Source: Paenibacillus sp. YN15
GTDB lineage: Bacteria; Bacillota; Bacilli; Paenibacillales; NBRC-103111
DNA length: 64,000 nt
Direction of reading: 5' to 3'
NCBI RefSeq assembly: GCF_003285005.1
Contig: NZ_QMFA01000010.1
Span: forward strand, 99,968 to 163,967
This document shows positions 17,554-25,681 of this stretch, in pieces. The position numbers and the translations under genes were made by a program. How positions within the stretch are numbered: the first letter of the stretch is position 1; every line of letters begins with the position of its first letter. The notes beneath the pieces are model-generated. The model saw nothing but the letters and a program-made list of their open reading frames with translations. It ran no database searches and was not told the DNA's origin.

Positions 17554-17667
17554 ACTTTGGTGGAGGCAGCATGTTTCGCCTTGCTGGGCGGCTCCGGTTT
17601 GCGTTGTTCCTCCTGCCAAAACCAAATTCATTCACGTGCGGATATACAGGTGAGAGGATGTGAGAGC

Positions 17668-18195
17668 TTGCAGAGCGATGAGCGCGCAAGGGACGTGGAT
17701 GCGCTGGCCCGGCTATGGGGCAGCCGGCTGTATGCGTTCTGCCGGAGGCTCTCCCCGTCCCGGACGGATGCCGACGATTTGTACCAGCAAACCTTTCTCC
17801 GGGTGCTGGATATGGCGGGGCGGGTGGAGGAGGACCATAATCCGGCAGGGTTCCTGATGGCCATAGCCGCCCGGATCTGGCGGGACGAACAGGCCAAGCG
17901 GGCCCGCAGACACCGGATTGCCCCGGTGGACCGGTCGCCGGACCGGGTGGAACAGGCCCCGGATGCCGGAAGGACGGAGCAGATTGTGGAGGAAGCCATG
18001 CTGCGTCGCCAGGTCCAGGATTCCGTCCAAAAGCTGCCGGATATGCTGCGTATGCCGGTGCTGCTGTTTTATATGGGCGGCCTGTCGGTACGTGAGGTTG
18101 CGGAGGCTCTCCACCTGCCCCAGGGCACGGTGAAAACCCGGCTTTATCAGGCCAGGCAGCAATTGAAATCCGAACTGGAGGGATATTCCCGATGA
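17668..18195 (+). CDS. ECF-family RNA polymerase sigma factor
   Basis: A 175-residue sigma-70 family protein with region 2 (LARLWGSRLYAFCRRL ... DADDLYQQTFLRVLD) and region 4 (LPDMLRMPVLLFYMGGLSVREVAEAL, then GTVKTRLYQARQQLK). I place the start at TTG 17668, about 9 nt after AGAGGATG; GTG 17650 in the same frame is an alternative and the frame is open back to 17557. Its stop overlaps the next start by 4 bp (ATGA), typical of sigma/anti-sigma pairs. The operon faces the SPFH/zinc-ribbon cluster and its third gene also encodes a zinc-ribbon membrane protein, hinting that both belong to one envelope-stress regulon (inference). Confidence 0.88.
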   Translation: MQSDERARDVDALARLWGSRLYAFCRRLSPSRTDADDLYQQTFLRVLDMAGRVEEDHNPAGFLMAIAARIWRDEQAKRARRHRIAPVDRSPDRVEQAPDAGRTEQIVEEAMLRRQVQDSVQKLPDMLRMPVLLFYMGGLSVREVAEALHLPQGTVKTRLYQARQQLKSELEGYSR

Positions 18196-18518
18196 AAAAA
18201 CCGTTAACGGATGAGGAACTGGATTCCCTGCTGTTCTCTGCGCTGGGGGATGAGGCCATGGAGGTGCCTTCATCGGTACAAGGCGCATTGCAGGAGGAGC
18301 TGCTTGTCAGAAAAAGCCGCTGGACCCTGTCCTGGTGGGTGCCGGCGCTTGCCGGAATGCTGCAAACGGCTGCTGTGGCCGGTGCGGTTCAGGTGCTTTT
18401 CCCCGGATCAATGGCGGCTGTGTTGGCTGCGGCCTGCGGCGGCGTATGCTCCTTGAGCGGGTGCGTGCTGTGGGGCGTTGCCCGGAAAAAGTGGAAGGAG
18501 GAGGTAGAAGGATGCTGA
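18192..18518 (+). CDS. Putative membrane anti-sigma factor
   Basis: A 108-residue protein whose ATG overlaps the sigma stop. The N-terminal ~40 residues are cytoplasmic and acidic (LTDEELDSLLFSALGDEAME). Two membrane helices follow (about 47-70 and 72-96), ending in a basic tail (RKKWKEEVEG). No zinc HxxxCxxC motif is present, so it is not a ZAS-type anti-sigma. The role is inferred from position and topology alone. Confidence 0.55.
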   Translation: MKKPLTDEELDSLLFSALGDEAMEVPSSVQGALQEELLVRKSRWTLSWWVPALAGMLQTAAVAGAVQVLFPGSMAAVLAAACGGVCSLSGCVLWGVARKKWKEEVEGC

Positions 18519-19267
18519 GTGTGCCGTGGGTCATCGGATTTATGATTGCCGCGTTTGTGTTGTTTGCTGCTGCGGTTGCCTGCTTCGGCGTCTGGACATA
18601 TCGGGATGCCAAAGCCCGCGGGCTGGAGGCGGGACTGTGGACGGCGATTGTGGTGCTGATGCCTAATTTGCTGGGTATTCTGCTGTACTTCCTGGTGGGG
18701 CGCAAGCAGCGGAGAATCCCCTGTCCTGCCTGCGGAAGCTTGACGGAGCCGGAAAAAGCATACTGCTCCAGCTGCGGAACCCGCCTGGGCGAAACGGTAT
18801 TTGCGCCTGTTGAGCGGAAGCAGGGGAAGCCTTTGCTGTTCGCCGGGATTGGCATCATTGTACTGGTTTTTCTTCTGGTAATCGGCATTTTCATTGCCCA
18901 ATTTGCCGCTTCCCCGGAGTCCTTCATTCAACGGAATATTTCCATTGGCCAAACCCAAACCTCCCTGCCCGGCAGATGGAAGCTCTCCTTCTGGTATTTG
19001 GACGGGGAGAAGTTCCGCTCCATCAAGCTGAAGCAGGAGGGCTCCAAGACGATGACCATCAATGCCTTCATTGAATCGGGGACAGCGGAAGCGCAGGTGG
19101 TTTCCAAAGAGAGCGGGGTGGAGAAGCGGCTTTCGCTGAATGAGCTGAACAGTCCGGATTCCCCCTATACCTGGGATTTAAGCGAGTTTCCCGCCAATGC
19201 CAAGCTGACTCTGCGGATCTATGCGGAAAAGGCCAAAGGCAAGTTTGATTTGAAGTGGGAGCAGTAG
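18512..19267 (+). CDS. PLDc_N-like membrane protein with zinc ribbon and exported C-terminal domain
   Basis: A 251-residue protein. ATG 18512 overlaps the previous stop by 7 bp and is preceded by GGAGGAGG. The N-terminus has two helices with YRDAKARGLEAGLWTAI in between and LLGILLYFLVGR after, the pattern of the phospholipase-D N-terminal membrane anchor. A zinc ribbon, CPACG ... CSSCG, sits at about residues 70-90. A third helix (about 110-132) is followed by a ~115-residue probably extracytoplasmic beta domain. The mix of inner ribbon and outer domain suits a signal-transducing partner of the ECF sigma system. No enzymatic residues of PLD are present. Confidence 0.7.
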   Translation: MLSVPWVIGFMIAAFVLFAAAVACFGVWTYRDAKARGLEAGLWTAIVVLMPNLLGILLYFLVGRKQRRIPCPACGSLTEPEKAYCSSCGTRLGETVFAPVERKQGKPLLFAGIGIIVLVFLLVIGIFIAQFAASPESFIQRNISIGQTQTSLPGRWKLSFWYLDGEKFRSIKLKQEGSKTMTINAFIESGTAEAQVVSKESGVEKRLSLNELNSPDSPYTWDLSEFPANAKLTLRIYAEKAKGKFDLKWEQ

Positions 19268-19389
19268 GGCAGGAGGAGATGGGCTATTCGGCGCGAAGAT
19301 GTGGCGACGAACCCAAACCGGGCCTAAACCGGCCCCCAAATTGGCTGTTGGCGCCGGATTGGTCGGACGATGCACGGCTAACCCAATTA

Positions 19390-19428
19390 AGCGGCACTTG
19401 GACGGATTCCGCCTGAGTGCCGCTTTTT
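19390..19428 (+). terminator. Rho-independent terminator after the sigma operon
   Basis: AGCGGCACT pairs with AGTGCCGCT (19416-19424) and a run of five T follows. Confidence 0.8.
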
Positions 19429-19519
19429 GGTGTGGCGGCAAGCCGGAGGCAGGGGGAGAAAATTTTAAGCTTGTGAAATTTATCACTTTCTCTGAGGGTG
19501 AATCGAAGTAATATATATA

Positions 19520-19540
19520 TAGGTTAAAAATACCTAGGTA
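19520..19540. promoter_or_regulatory. Candidate operator, palindrome TACCTAGGTA
   Basis: A perfect 10-bp palindrome TACCTAGGTA (19531-19540) with an extra half-site TAGGT just upstream, embedded in AT-rich DNA 32 bp before the enoate reductase start. The PadR-family gene next door is the obvious candidate binder. Unproven. Confidence 0.4.
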
Positions 19541-19572
19541 CAAATAACACATAGACTATGGAGGAATGGATA

Positions 19573-21510
19573 ATGGAGTTCAAACATGTATTTACACCGG
19601 GCGCCATCGGCCAATTAACCTTGAAAAACCGCTTTGTGCTTGCTCCCATGGGCTCCGGCATGGCAGACAACGAGATGATTACGGATGAATTCATCCGGTA
19701 TCATGTAGCCCGGGCCAAAGGCGGCGTCGGCATGAACACCATCGAATATACGGCGGTTCATTCCACCACCCGCAATCCGTCCATCCCTTCCTTGTATGAG
19801 GATCGTTTTATTCCCGGCATGCGCCGCTTGACTGACGCCGTACACGCGGCAGGAGGCAAAATCAGCACCCAGCTGTGGCATGCGGGCAGACAGACCTCCA
19901 GCCAGATTACCGGGCAGCCCATTATCGCCCCTTCTCCGATCCCCAATGTGGCGTACCGGGAGATGCCGGTGGAGATGGATCAGGCCATGATCGACGAGAT
20001 TGTGGAGGCATTCGGCGCCGCGGCTCTGCGGGCCAAGCAGGCCGGATTCGATATGGTCGAGCTGCATGGCGCCAGCGGCTATCTGCTGAACCAGTTTATG
20101 AGCCCGTACAGCAACAAGCGGGAGGATGAATACGGCGGCGATCTGGTGAAGCGGACCCGTTTTTGTACAGAAGTCATCAAGAGCATCAAGCGGCAGGTTG
20201 GGGAGGATTTTCCGGTTTCCTACCGGTTGACCATTGAGGAATTTGTGCCCGGCGGACTGGTTCCCGGGGACATTATGGAGATCGCGCCGATTCTGGAAGC
20301 GGCGGGAGCCGACGTGATTCACGTGACCAGCGGCCTGTTCGAGACCGTACACAGAACCATTGCCCCCTTGGAGGTGGCTCCCGGCTTTAATGCGGGCTAC
20401 ACGGCGCAGTTGAAGAAGCTTCTCCACATCCCGGTTATGGTAGTGGGACGGATCAATGATCCCGCTGTGGCCGAAAAGATCATTGCCGAAGGCCAGGCTG
20501 ATTTCATAGCTCTGGGACGGACACTCATCGCCGATCCGGAATTCTGCATCAAGGCGGAGCAAGGCCGGGTGGATGAGATTATCAAGTGCATCGGCTGCAA
20601 CCAAGCCTGTGTCGGCGGGCAGCGGCCAGACCGGGAGCTGGCGGGTCACAACGGACCGGTATGCCTGCGCAACCCGGTTACCGGGCGGGAGGACCGCTTT
20701 GGAGACAAGCCCGCTGAGAAGCCCAAGAAGGTTCTGGTGGCAGGGGGCGGCGCTGCGGGAATGACGGCGGCCATCCATCTGCAAAACCGGGGCCATCAGG
20801 TTGTGTTATGCGAAAGCTCCGGCGCTCTCGGCGGTCAATTGTTCTTGGCGGGGCAATCCCCCTCCAAGGGAGAAATGGCGGAATCGGCGCTCCAGATGGG
20901 CCGGACAGTCGTGCGGAAAGGGGTAGACGTACGGCTGAATACACCTGTCACCGCCGAAGTCATCGAGACAATCCGGCCGGATGAAATCATCATTGCTACA
21001 GGCTCGGTTCCGTTTGTGCCCAACATTCCCGGAGTGGAAGGCAAGCATGTGGTCACTGCTCACGCTGTGCTGCGCAAGGAAGCAACTGCCGGCTGCCGCG
21101 CGGCGATTATCGGCGGCGGTTTGGTGGGCATTGAGGTAGCGGAGCTGCTCGTTTCCCAGGGCAAGGAAGTGGTTATCGTGGAAATGCAGGATGAGGTAGC
21201 CAAGGAACTGGTGCATACCCGGAAGATTTTCGCCGTTGATTTTATTGCCCGGCACGAAATTCCGGTCTATGTGAACACCCGCTGTGTGTCCATTGGCGAA
21301 GGGGCAATCACCCTGGAGAAGGAAGGGGCGGAGTTCAAGCTGGAGCACATTGACACTGTGGTGCTGGCTACCGGCTCCAAGTCCCTGAATCAATTGACGG
21401 AAGCGGTGAAGGATTCAGGTATTCCGTACCATGTGATCGGTGATGCGTTGAAGCCCCGCAAGGCGCTGGAGGCGATTTATGAAGGAGCGGAAGTGGCTCA
21501 GCTGATTTAA
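19573..21510 (+). CDS. NADH:flavin oxidoreductase / 2-enoate (dienoyl-CoA) reductase
   Basis: A 645-residue flavo-iron-sulfur enzyme. ATG 19573 is preceded by GGAGGAATGGATA; the upstream ATG at 19558 overlaps this site. Residues 1-350 form an Old Yellow Enzyme TIM barrel (FMN). A 4Fe-4S cluster is expected at CIGCNQAC (about 338) plus VCLRNP (about 363). The C-terminal half is an FAD/NAD(P) double Rossmann unit with VAGGGAAG (about 388) and GGGLVGIEVAE (about 517). This is the layout of 2,4-dienoyl-CoA reductase, 2-enoate reductase and BaiCD-type enzymes, which reduce activated C=C bonds. The substrate is unknown. A PadR regulator follows, often linked to phenolic or xenobiotic substrates. 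Confidence 0.88.
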   Translation: MEFKHVFTPGAIGQLTLKNRFVLAPMGSGMADNEMITDEFIRYHVARAKGGVGMNTIEYTAVHSTTRNPSIPSLYEDRFIPGMRRLTDAVHAAGGKISTQLWHAGRQTSSQITGQPIIAPSPIPNVAYREMPVEMDQAMIDEIVEAFGAAALRAKQAGFDMVELHGASGYLLNQFMSPYSNKREDEYGGDLVKRTRFCTEVIKSIKRQVGEDFPVSYRLTIEEFVPGGLVPGDIMEIAPILEAAGADVIHVTSGLFETVHRTIAPLEVAPGFNAGYTAQLKKLLHIPVMVVGRINDPAVAEKIIAEGQADFIALGRTLIADPEFCIKAEQGRVDEIIKCIGCNQACVGGQRPDRELAGHNGPVCLRNPVTGREDRFGDKPAEKPKKVLVAGGGAAGMTAAIHLQNRGHQVVLCESSGALGGQLFLAGQSPSKGEMAESALQMGRTVVRKGVDVRLNTPVTAEVIETIRPDEIIIATGSVPFVPNIPGVEGKHVVTAHAVLRKEATAGCRAAIIGGGLVGIEVAELLVSQGKEVVIVEMQDEVAKELVHTRKIFAVDFIARHEIPVYVNTRCVSIGEGAITLEKEGAEFKLEHIDTVVLATGSKSLNQLTEAVKDSGIPYHVIGDALKPRKALEAIYEGAEVAQLI

Positions 21511-21522
21511 CGGATTCGGCCG

Positions 21523-21570
21523 GAGGCTGCCGGGGAGGAGACAGAATGCTCCTGCCTGGCGGCCTCTTTT
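21523..21570 (+). terminator. Long hairpin terminator after the enoate reductase
   Basis: GAGGCTGCCGGGGAGGAG pairs imperfectly with CTCCTGCCTGGCGGCCTC, followed by TTTT. Confidence 0.7.
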
Positions 21571-21642
21571 GCTCCGGCGGCGGTTTTGGTATGCTGGAGG
21601 CAGAAGCCAAGCGGAAGAACAGCAAAGGAAGCGTGAAATAGC

Positions 21643-22215
21643 ATGTATATTGACATTCTCATTTTGTCCCAATTGATGCACAGCCCCAAACACGGTTACG
21701 AAATAAAGAAGAATGTGGCGTTTTTATTGGGCAAATCCAATACCATCAATAACAACTATTTGTATCCGACCCTCAAGCGCTTTGAGGAAATGGGGGCCAT
21801 CACCAAACAATTGGAGCTTCAGGAGAACCGGCCCAACCGGCATATTTATTCCATCACAGAGATGGGAAAGGAAATTTTTCACAGCCTGCTCAACGAATTT
21901 CCCCCGGAATATGCTCGGAACCAGGATGAAATTTTCAACCGGCTGGCTTTTTTTGAGCTGCTGGAGCCGGAGACCAGAGAGCAGGTGATTTCCGGCCGTC
22001 TCCGGTATATTGAGGAAAACTTGGCTCATTTGGATGGATTGGTCCACAGTGTGGAGGATAACCGGTTTTTACCCATGTCGCCCATTCTGCATGAATATTC
22101 CAGACTGCAAATGAAGGCGGAGCTGGATTTTTTCATGAGGCTGAAGGCGCGTTTTTCAACCCCGAAGGATCTGGAACCGGAAAGCGAAGCAAACTTGAAT
22201 TTGCACAAAAAATGA
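21643..22215 (+). CDS. PadR-family transcriptional regulator
   Basis: A 190-residue regulator. The N-terminal winged helix has the PadR signature: ILSQLMHSPKHGYEI, then NYLYPTLKRFEEMG and a wing ending RHIYSITEMGKE. The C-terminal ~90 residues are helical and acidic for dimerisation. It probably responds to a small aromatic ligand or envelope-active compound, as PadR proteins do. It lies 132 bp downstream of the enoate reductase behind a terminator and may control that gene through the TACCTAGGTA palindrome (inference). The ribosome site (AAAGGAAG) is rather far from the ATG, about 12 nt. Confidence 0.85.
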   Translation: MYIDILILSQLMHSPKHGYEIKKNVAFLLGKSNTINNNYLYPTLKRFEEMGAITKQLELQENRPNRHIYSITEMGKEIFHSLLNEFPPEYARNQDEIFNRLAFFELLEPETREQVISGRLRYIEENLAHLDGLVHSVEDNRFLPMSPILHEYSRLQMKAELDFFMRLKARFSTPKDLEPESEANLNLHKK

Positions 22216-22325
22216 TCGAAATTTAACGAAAATTAAAATAGAATCGCGATGAAATCTGTCATATAATGAGTGTAATGTACGACGATGGATGGAGCCATCG
22301 CGTGAAAGGAGCTGTTCTTCTTACG

Positions 22326-22757
22326 ATGATGTGGAAAGAAAAATACAAGATCGGTGTGGAGCTGATCGACGAACAGCACCTGGAATTGTTTAAGCGCGTA
22401 GAGAGCTTTTTGCTGGTTCTGCGTTCCAAGGAAGATTGGGACGCCAAGGTGGAAAAAGTGAAGGAAACACTGGAGTTTATGAAGCTGTACGTAGTCCAGC
22501 ATTTCCACGACGAGGAGCAGTATCAGCGGGAGGTTTGTTACCCCGACTGCGCCAAGCACTGCGAGGTCCATGCCCAGTTTACGGCGGAAGTGGGGGAATT
22601 CGTAAGGCTGTTTGAGGAGCAGGGCTATCAGGAGCCGCTGGTTCAGAGATTCGCCGGCAAGCTGCTGGCTTGGCTGATTAACCATGTAGCCGCCTCCGAC
22701 CAGAAAATCGCCGACTATCTGGACAGCCTGAAAGGGGACCCCGCTTATGAATCCTGA
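22326..22757 (+). CDS. Bacteriohemerythrin
   Basis: A 143-residue non-heme diiron protein that binds oxygen. All ligand positions are visible: DEQH near residue 17, HFHDEEQ (about 60), KHCEVH (about 77-82), INHVAASD (about 120). The start is uncertain: ATG 22326 or 22329 give the usual MWKEKYKIG beginning, but AAAGGAG is 15 nt away; the frame opens at ATG 22266, which coincides with a TATAAT (22262-22267) and so probably lies at the promoter. It overlaps the CheX gene by 11 bp, suggesting an oxygen-linked role in taxis or local O2 delivery. Confidence 0.88.
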   Translation: MMWKEKYKIGVELIDEQHLELFKRVESFLLVLRSKEDWDAKVEKVKETLEFMKLYVVQHFHDEEQYQREVCYPDCAKHCEVHAQFTAEVGEFVRLFEEQGYQEPLVQRFAGKLLAWLINHVAASDQKIADYLDSLKGDPAYES

Positions 22758-23211
22758 GATTGCGAATCCTTTTTATGTGGCAACTCGGGAGGTTTTCCGC
22801 CTGATGCTGGATCTGGAGGTCCAGCGTGGAGCGGATCAACTGAAGCTGGACGGCCTGGCCAACAAAAAAGCCTGTGTCAGCATCGGCATCATTGGCGATC
22901 TGGAGGGGACCATCCAGTATAATTTTCCGGAAAGCATGACGCTGGAAATGGTGCGGATCATGTCCGGTATGGAAATGGAGGTTGTAGATGATTTTGTGGC
23001 CTCCGCCCTCAACGAAATCGTTAATATTATCAGCGGCAACGCCATGACCGGCTTGTTCGAAAGCGACTACACCTGCGATATTCTTCCGCCGACTCTTGAG
23101 CTCACTGAAGAGATGATGGAGCCTCATTCGAATAACGTGATTTCCCTGCCTCTGGAGACTATCATTGGCCCTCTTCGGGTGGAAGTGGATTTGCGTAAAA
23201 AAGGGGCGTAA
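22747..23211 (+). CDS. CheX-type CheY-phosphate phosphatase
   Basis: A 154-residue CheC/CheX-fold protein. The phosphatase helix ASALNEIVNIISGNAMTGL (about 80-98) has the diagnostic Glu and Asn three residues apart. The protein has one such helix, as CheX does, and a C-terminal strand pair (ISLPLETIIGPLRVEVDL). It begins inside the hemerythrin gene, 11 bp overlap, so the two are translated together. It would dephosphorylate CheY or a related receiver. No other chemotaxis genes are in the window. Confidence 0.8.
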   Translation: MNPEIANPFYVATREVFRLMLDLEVQRGADQLKLDGLANKKACVSIGIIGDLEGTIQYNFPESMTLEMVRIMSGMEMEVVDDFVASALNEIVNIISGNAMTGLFESDYTCDILPPTLELTEEMMEPHSNNVISLPLETIIGPLRVEVDLRKKGA

Positions 23212-23225
23212 CATCCATACCCTTC

Positions 23226-23256
23226 GCCAGTTCCCTCGGGAAGCTGGCTTTTTTTG
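23226..23256 (+). terminator. Terminator after cheX
   Basis: GCCAGTTCCC pairs with GGGAAGCTGGC (one bulge), followed by seven T. Confidence 0.8.
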
Positions 23257-23332
23257 TGTGCAAAAGATGCGGCTCAATAAGCAAATGGATGGCGGGATGA
23301 GCCCGTTTCGCATGATTAGCTTCCGGACCAGG

Positions 23333-23341
23333 TGGTATAAT
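23333..23341 (+). promoter_or_regulatory. Extended -10 promoter of msrAB
   Basis: TGG-TATAAT (23333-23341) is an extended -10 element; the -35 region (TGATTA) is poor. The gene starts 68 bp downstream. Confidence 0.5.
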
Positions 23342-23408
23342 AGACTGGAAGTGCGGTCCAATGCCGCGGCTTCAGCGCAAGTACCTGGGGAAAGGAGAGG
23401 ATCGCTAC

Positions 23409-24380
23409 ATGGACCATCAGGACGAAAAGAACCCGCCAAAGGAGCTGGCCACCTTTGCAGGAGGCTGCTTTTGGTGTATGGTCAAGCCCTTTGATGAGCT
23501 TCCGGGAATCCTTCGGGTGGTTTCCGGTTATACAGGCGGCCATAAGCCCAATCCCACCTACGAAGAGGTGTGCTCCCATACCACCGGACATACGGAGGCA
23601 GTCCAGATTGAGTTTGATCCCGAACGTTTCCCGTATGCCAAGCTGGTGGAGCTGTTCTGGCAGCAAATCGATCCCACCGATTCCGGCGGCCAGTTTCATG
23701 ACAGGGGAGATTCTTACCGGACCGCCATTTTCTATCATTCGCAGGAGCAAAAAAGGATTGCCGAGGAGTCCAAGCGCAAGCTTGCGGAAAGCGGAAGGTT
23801 TGATAAGCCCATTGTGGTTCCGATTGTGCCTGCCGAACCCTTTTATCCGGCGGAGGAATATCACCAGGATTTTCATAGGAAGAATCCGATGCACTACAAG
23901 CGCTACCGGATGGGCTCCGGCCGGGATGATTTTATTGCCCGTCACTGGTCCCGCAAAACCCGCGATACCAGCCATCTGACGCCTCTGCAGTACGAAGTGA
24001 CCCAAAACAGCGCGACGGAGCCGCCTTTCCGCAATGAGTTCTTCGACCATAAGGAAGAGGGCATCTATGTGGATATTGTCTCGGGGGAGCCCTTGTTCAG
24101 CTCTCTGGATAAATTTGATTCCGGCTGCGGCTGGCCCAGCTTTACCAAACCCTTAGCAGAACATGCGGTGAAGGAAAAGTCGGATTTCAGCCATTTTATG
24201 ATCCGCACCGAGGTCCGCAGCAGCGAGGCCGACTCCCATCTGGGCCATGTTTTTGATGATGGGCCGCAGGATCAGGGGGGCTTGCGCTACTGCATCAACT
24301 CCGCTGCCCTCCGTTTTATTCCCAAGCAGGGTCTGGAAAAGGAAGGGTACGGCGAATTCCGCAAGCTGTTCGGTGAATAA
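23409..24380 (+). CDS. msrAB: Bifunctional peptide methionine sulfoxide reductase MsrA/MsrB
   Basis: A 323-residue repair enzyme reducing both S- and R-methionine sulfoxide. ATG 23409 follows AAGGAGAGG; the upstream frame from 23361 is non-coding. The MsrA domain (about 12-165) has the catalytic GGCFWC, GYTGGH and the EEYHQDFH end. The MsrB domain (about 185-318) has [21 protein letters not shown] and catalytic Cys in [11 protein letters not shown]. The zinc CxxC pairs of some MsrB enzymes are absent, as in PilB-type MsrB, so it is probably zinc-free. It is a single-gene unit with its own promoter and terminator, a house-keeping oxidative stress enzyme. Confidence 0.93.
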   Translation: MDHQDEKNPPKELATFAGGCFWCMVKPFDELPGILRVVSGYTGGHKPNPTYEEVCSHTTGHTEAVQIEFDPERFPYAKLVELFWQQIDPTDSGGQFHDRGDSYRTAIFYHSQEQKRIAEESKRKLAESGRFDKPIVVPIVPAEPFYPAEEYHQDFHRKNPMHYKRYRMGSGRDDFIARHWSRKTRDTSHLTPLQYEVTQNSATEPPFRNEFFDHKEEGIYVDIVSGEPLFSSLDKFDSGCGWPSFTKPLAEHAVKEKSDFSHFMIRTEVRSSEADSHLGHVFDDGPQDQGGLRYCINSAALRFIPKQGLEKEGYGEFRKLFGE

Positions 24381-24396
24381 ATGCACGGCTTCCAAA

Positions 24397-24422
24397 CCCC
24401 GGTCATCAGGCCGGGGATTTTT
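24397..24422 (+). terminator. Terminator after msrAB
   Basis: CCCCGGTC-ATCA-GGCCGGGG stem-loop followed by ATTTTT. Confidence 0.85.
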
Positions 24423-24435
24423 AGGTTACAACCAA

Positions 24436-24479
24436 GTGTAACATATGTCACACTATCCGATAGGCGGACAGGCTATAAT
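24436..24479 (+). promoter_or_regulatory. Promoter and overlapping near-palindrome before the radical SAM gene
   Basis: A TATAAT -10 box lies at 24474-24479. Just upstream GTGTAACATATGTCACAC (24436-24453) is an 18-bp palindrome with two mismatches, placed where a regulator would cover the -35 region. The -35 itself is weak, which fits activated expression. Confidence 0.45.
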
Positions 24480-24485
24480 TTACAG

Positions 24486-24560
24486 GTTCGCTGTTCCCCA
24501 TTATTCTGGGAGGAGGGAGTTCCCTTCACCGGATAGAGCTGGCTGCTGCCTGCAGTGAAC
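24486..24560 (+). ncRNA. Structured 5' leader, possible cis-regulatory RNA
   Basis: GTTCGCTG (24486-24493) can pair with CAGTGAAC (24553-24560; one G-U). Inside this closing stem are two hairpins, CCCA-TTATTC-TGGG and AGGG-AGTT-CCCT, giving a three-way-junction outline between promoter and start codon. I do not recognise a known riboswitch class. No terminator is evident, so control, if any, would be at translation. Confidence 0.35.
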
Positions 24561-24595
24561 GCTTGGACAAGATCGGTAAGGAGGAACCAAAATCC

Positions 24596-25549
24596 ATGGC
24601 TTACAAGTCGCTTGAACTGGTAAAACCTGAACTCTATACACTGGAGGGGCTGGAGGTGGGGCTCACCTCATCCTGCAACTTCAAATGCGATTATTGCTGC
24701 GCGTATCAGCGCAATGACGGAGAAAGCCTGGACGGCCGCGAGGTCATCCGGATTCTGGAGGAGCTGCCGGCCTTAAAGCGGGTGCGCCTGTCCGGCGGAG
24801 AGGTCACCATGAAATACCGGGATTGCGTGGAGGTGGTGGCATACTGTGCTTCCCGGGGCATCCAGACCCAGTTGAACTCCAACGCCAGCCTGCTGAATGA
24901 GGCCAAGGTAGAGGAATTGGTGCAAGCAGGGCTGACCACCATTCATATCAGCTTTAACTTTACGACGGCAGAAGGGTTTTCCAGGTATTACAAGCTGCCC
25001 CCGGCTGTCTATGACCGGATTCTGGAGAACATCCGCCTGTTTGCCCGGACCAAGGTGGATACGGTGCTGGAGACACTGCTTTTTGAGGAGACCCAGCATT
25101 GTCTGAAGGATATCAGCGAAATGGTTTATGATCTGGGCGTCCGCACTCATGAAATTCAGAACAGCATTGTCATGAATCATACCGGCTGGAAAGCCATTGC
25201 CGCGCGCGAGCAGCTGAAGCGGGCGGTGGATGAGCTGATCGCCGTCAAGCGGGAGGATTCCGTGCTGTATTTGACCTGTATGGACCGCTTCGCCGAAGAG
25301 CTGGGCATCCGCGAGCAGCCGGGGGTTTATTTGTCCCAATGCATTGAAGGCAAAACCCAGCTTCATCTGCATGGAAACGGGGATGTGCTGATCTCCGAGC
25401 TGTGTTATCCCGTGGTCATCGGCAACATCTATAAAGGCACCAAGCTGGCGGATATTTTCAGCAACATGCCCCCGGCGTTGCAGGATTATCTGCAGCGGGA
25501 GCCCTGTCCGGCCCGTGAAGCCATGTTTCCCGGCGAAAGTAAAGCGTAG
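24596..25549 (+). CDS. Orphan radical SAM protein with SPASM-like cysteine tail
   Basis: A 317-residue enzyme. ATG 24596 follows AAGGAGGAACC. The radical SAM 4Fe-4S motif is CNFKCDYCC (about 28-36), with an SGGEV glycine motif at about 68. The fold continues to about residue 220. In the last 70 residues, cysteines in QCIEGKTQLHLH, ELCYPVVIGNIYKG and REPCPARE follow the spacing of shortened SPASM/twitch domains, which hold auxiliary clusters in peptide- or cofactor-modifying enzymes. There is no precursor peptide or partner gene beside it; the next gene is an unrelated membrane protein 130 bp away. Substrate unknown. MoaA-like general organisation, but without MoaA's C-terminal GG. Confidence 0.8.
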   Translation: MAYKSLELVKPELYTLEGLEVGLTSSCNFKCDYCCAYQRNDGESLDGREVIRILEELPALKRVRLSGGEVTMKYRDCVEVVAYCASRGIQTQLNSNASLLNEAKVEELVQAGLTTIHISFNFTTAEGFSRYYKLPPAVYDRILENIRLFARTKVDTVLETLLFEETQHCLKDISEMVYDLGVRTHEIQNSIVMNHTGWKAIAAREQLKRAVDELIAVKREDSVLYLTCMDRFAEELGIREQPGVYLSQCIEGKTQLHLHGNGDVLISELCYPVVIGNIYKGTKLADIFSNMPPALQDYLQREPCPAREAMFPGESKA

Positions 25550-25681
25550 CCTTCCCTCTCCGTCCCGGGACGGAGGCATAAATCCGCCTGTGGTGTGTTG
25601 TTCCCGGAAGACAGGTTGCTTACAATAGGAGCATACACTACAAGATCCTAAAAAAGCGCAGGAACGAAACGGGAGGATGTT

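Noticed and set aside
24486..24560. Known riboswitch class in the radical SAM leader
   Set aside because: I compared it mentally with TPP, SAM, preQ1, THF, ZTP, fluoride and cobalamin consensus elements and found no match; kept only as an unassigned structured leader.
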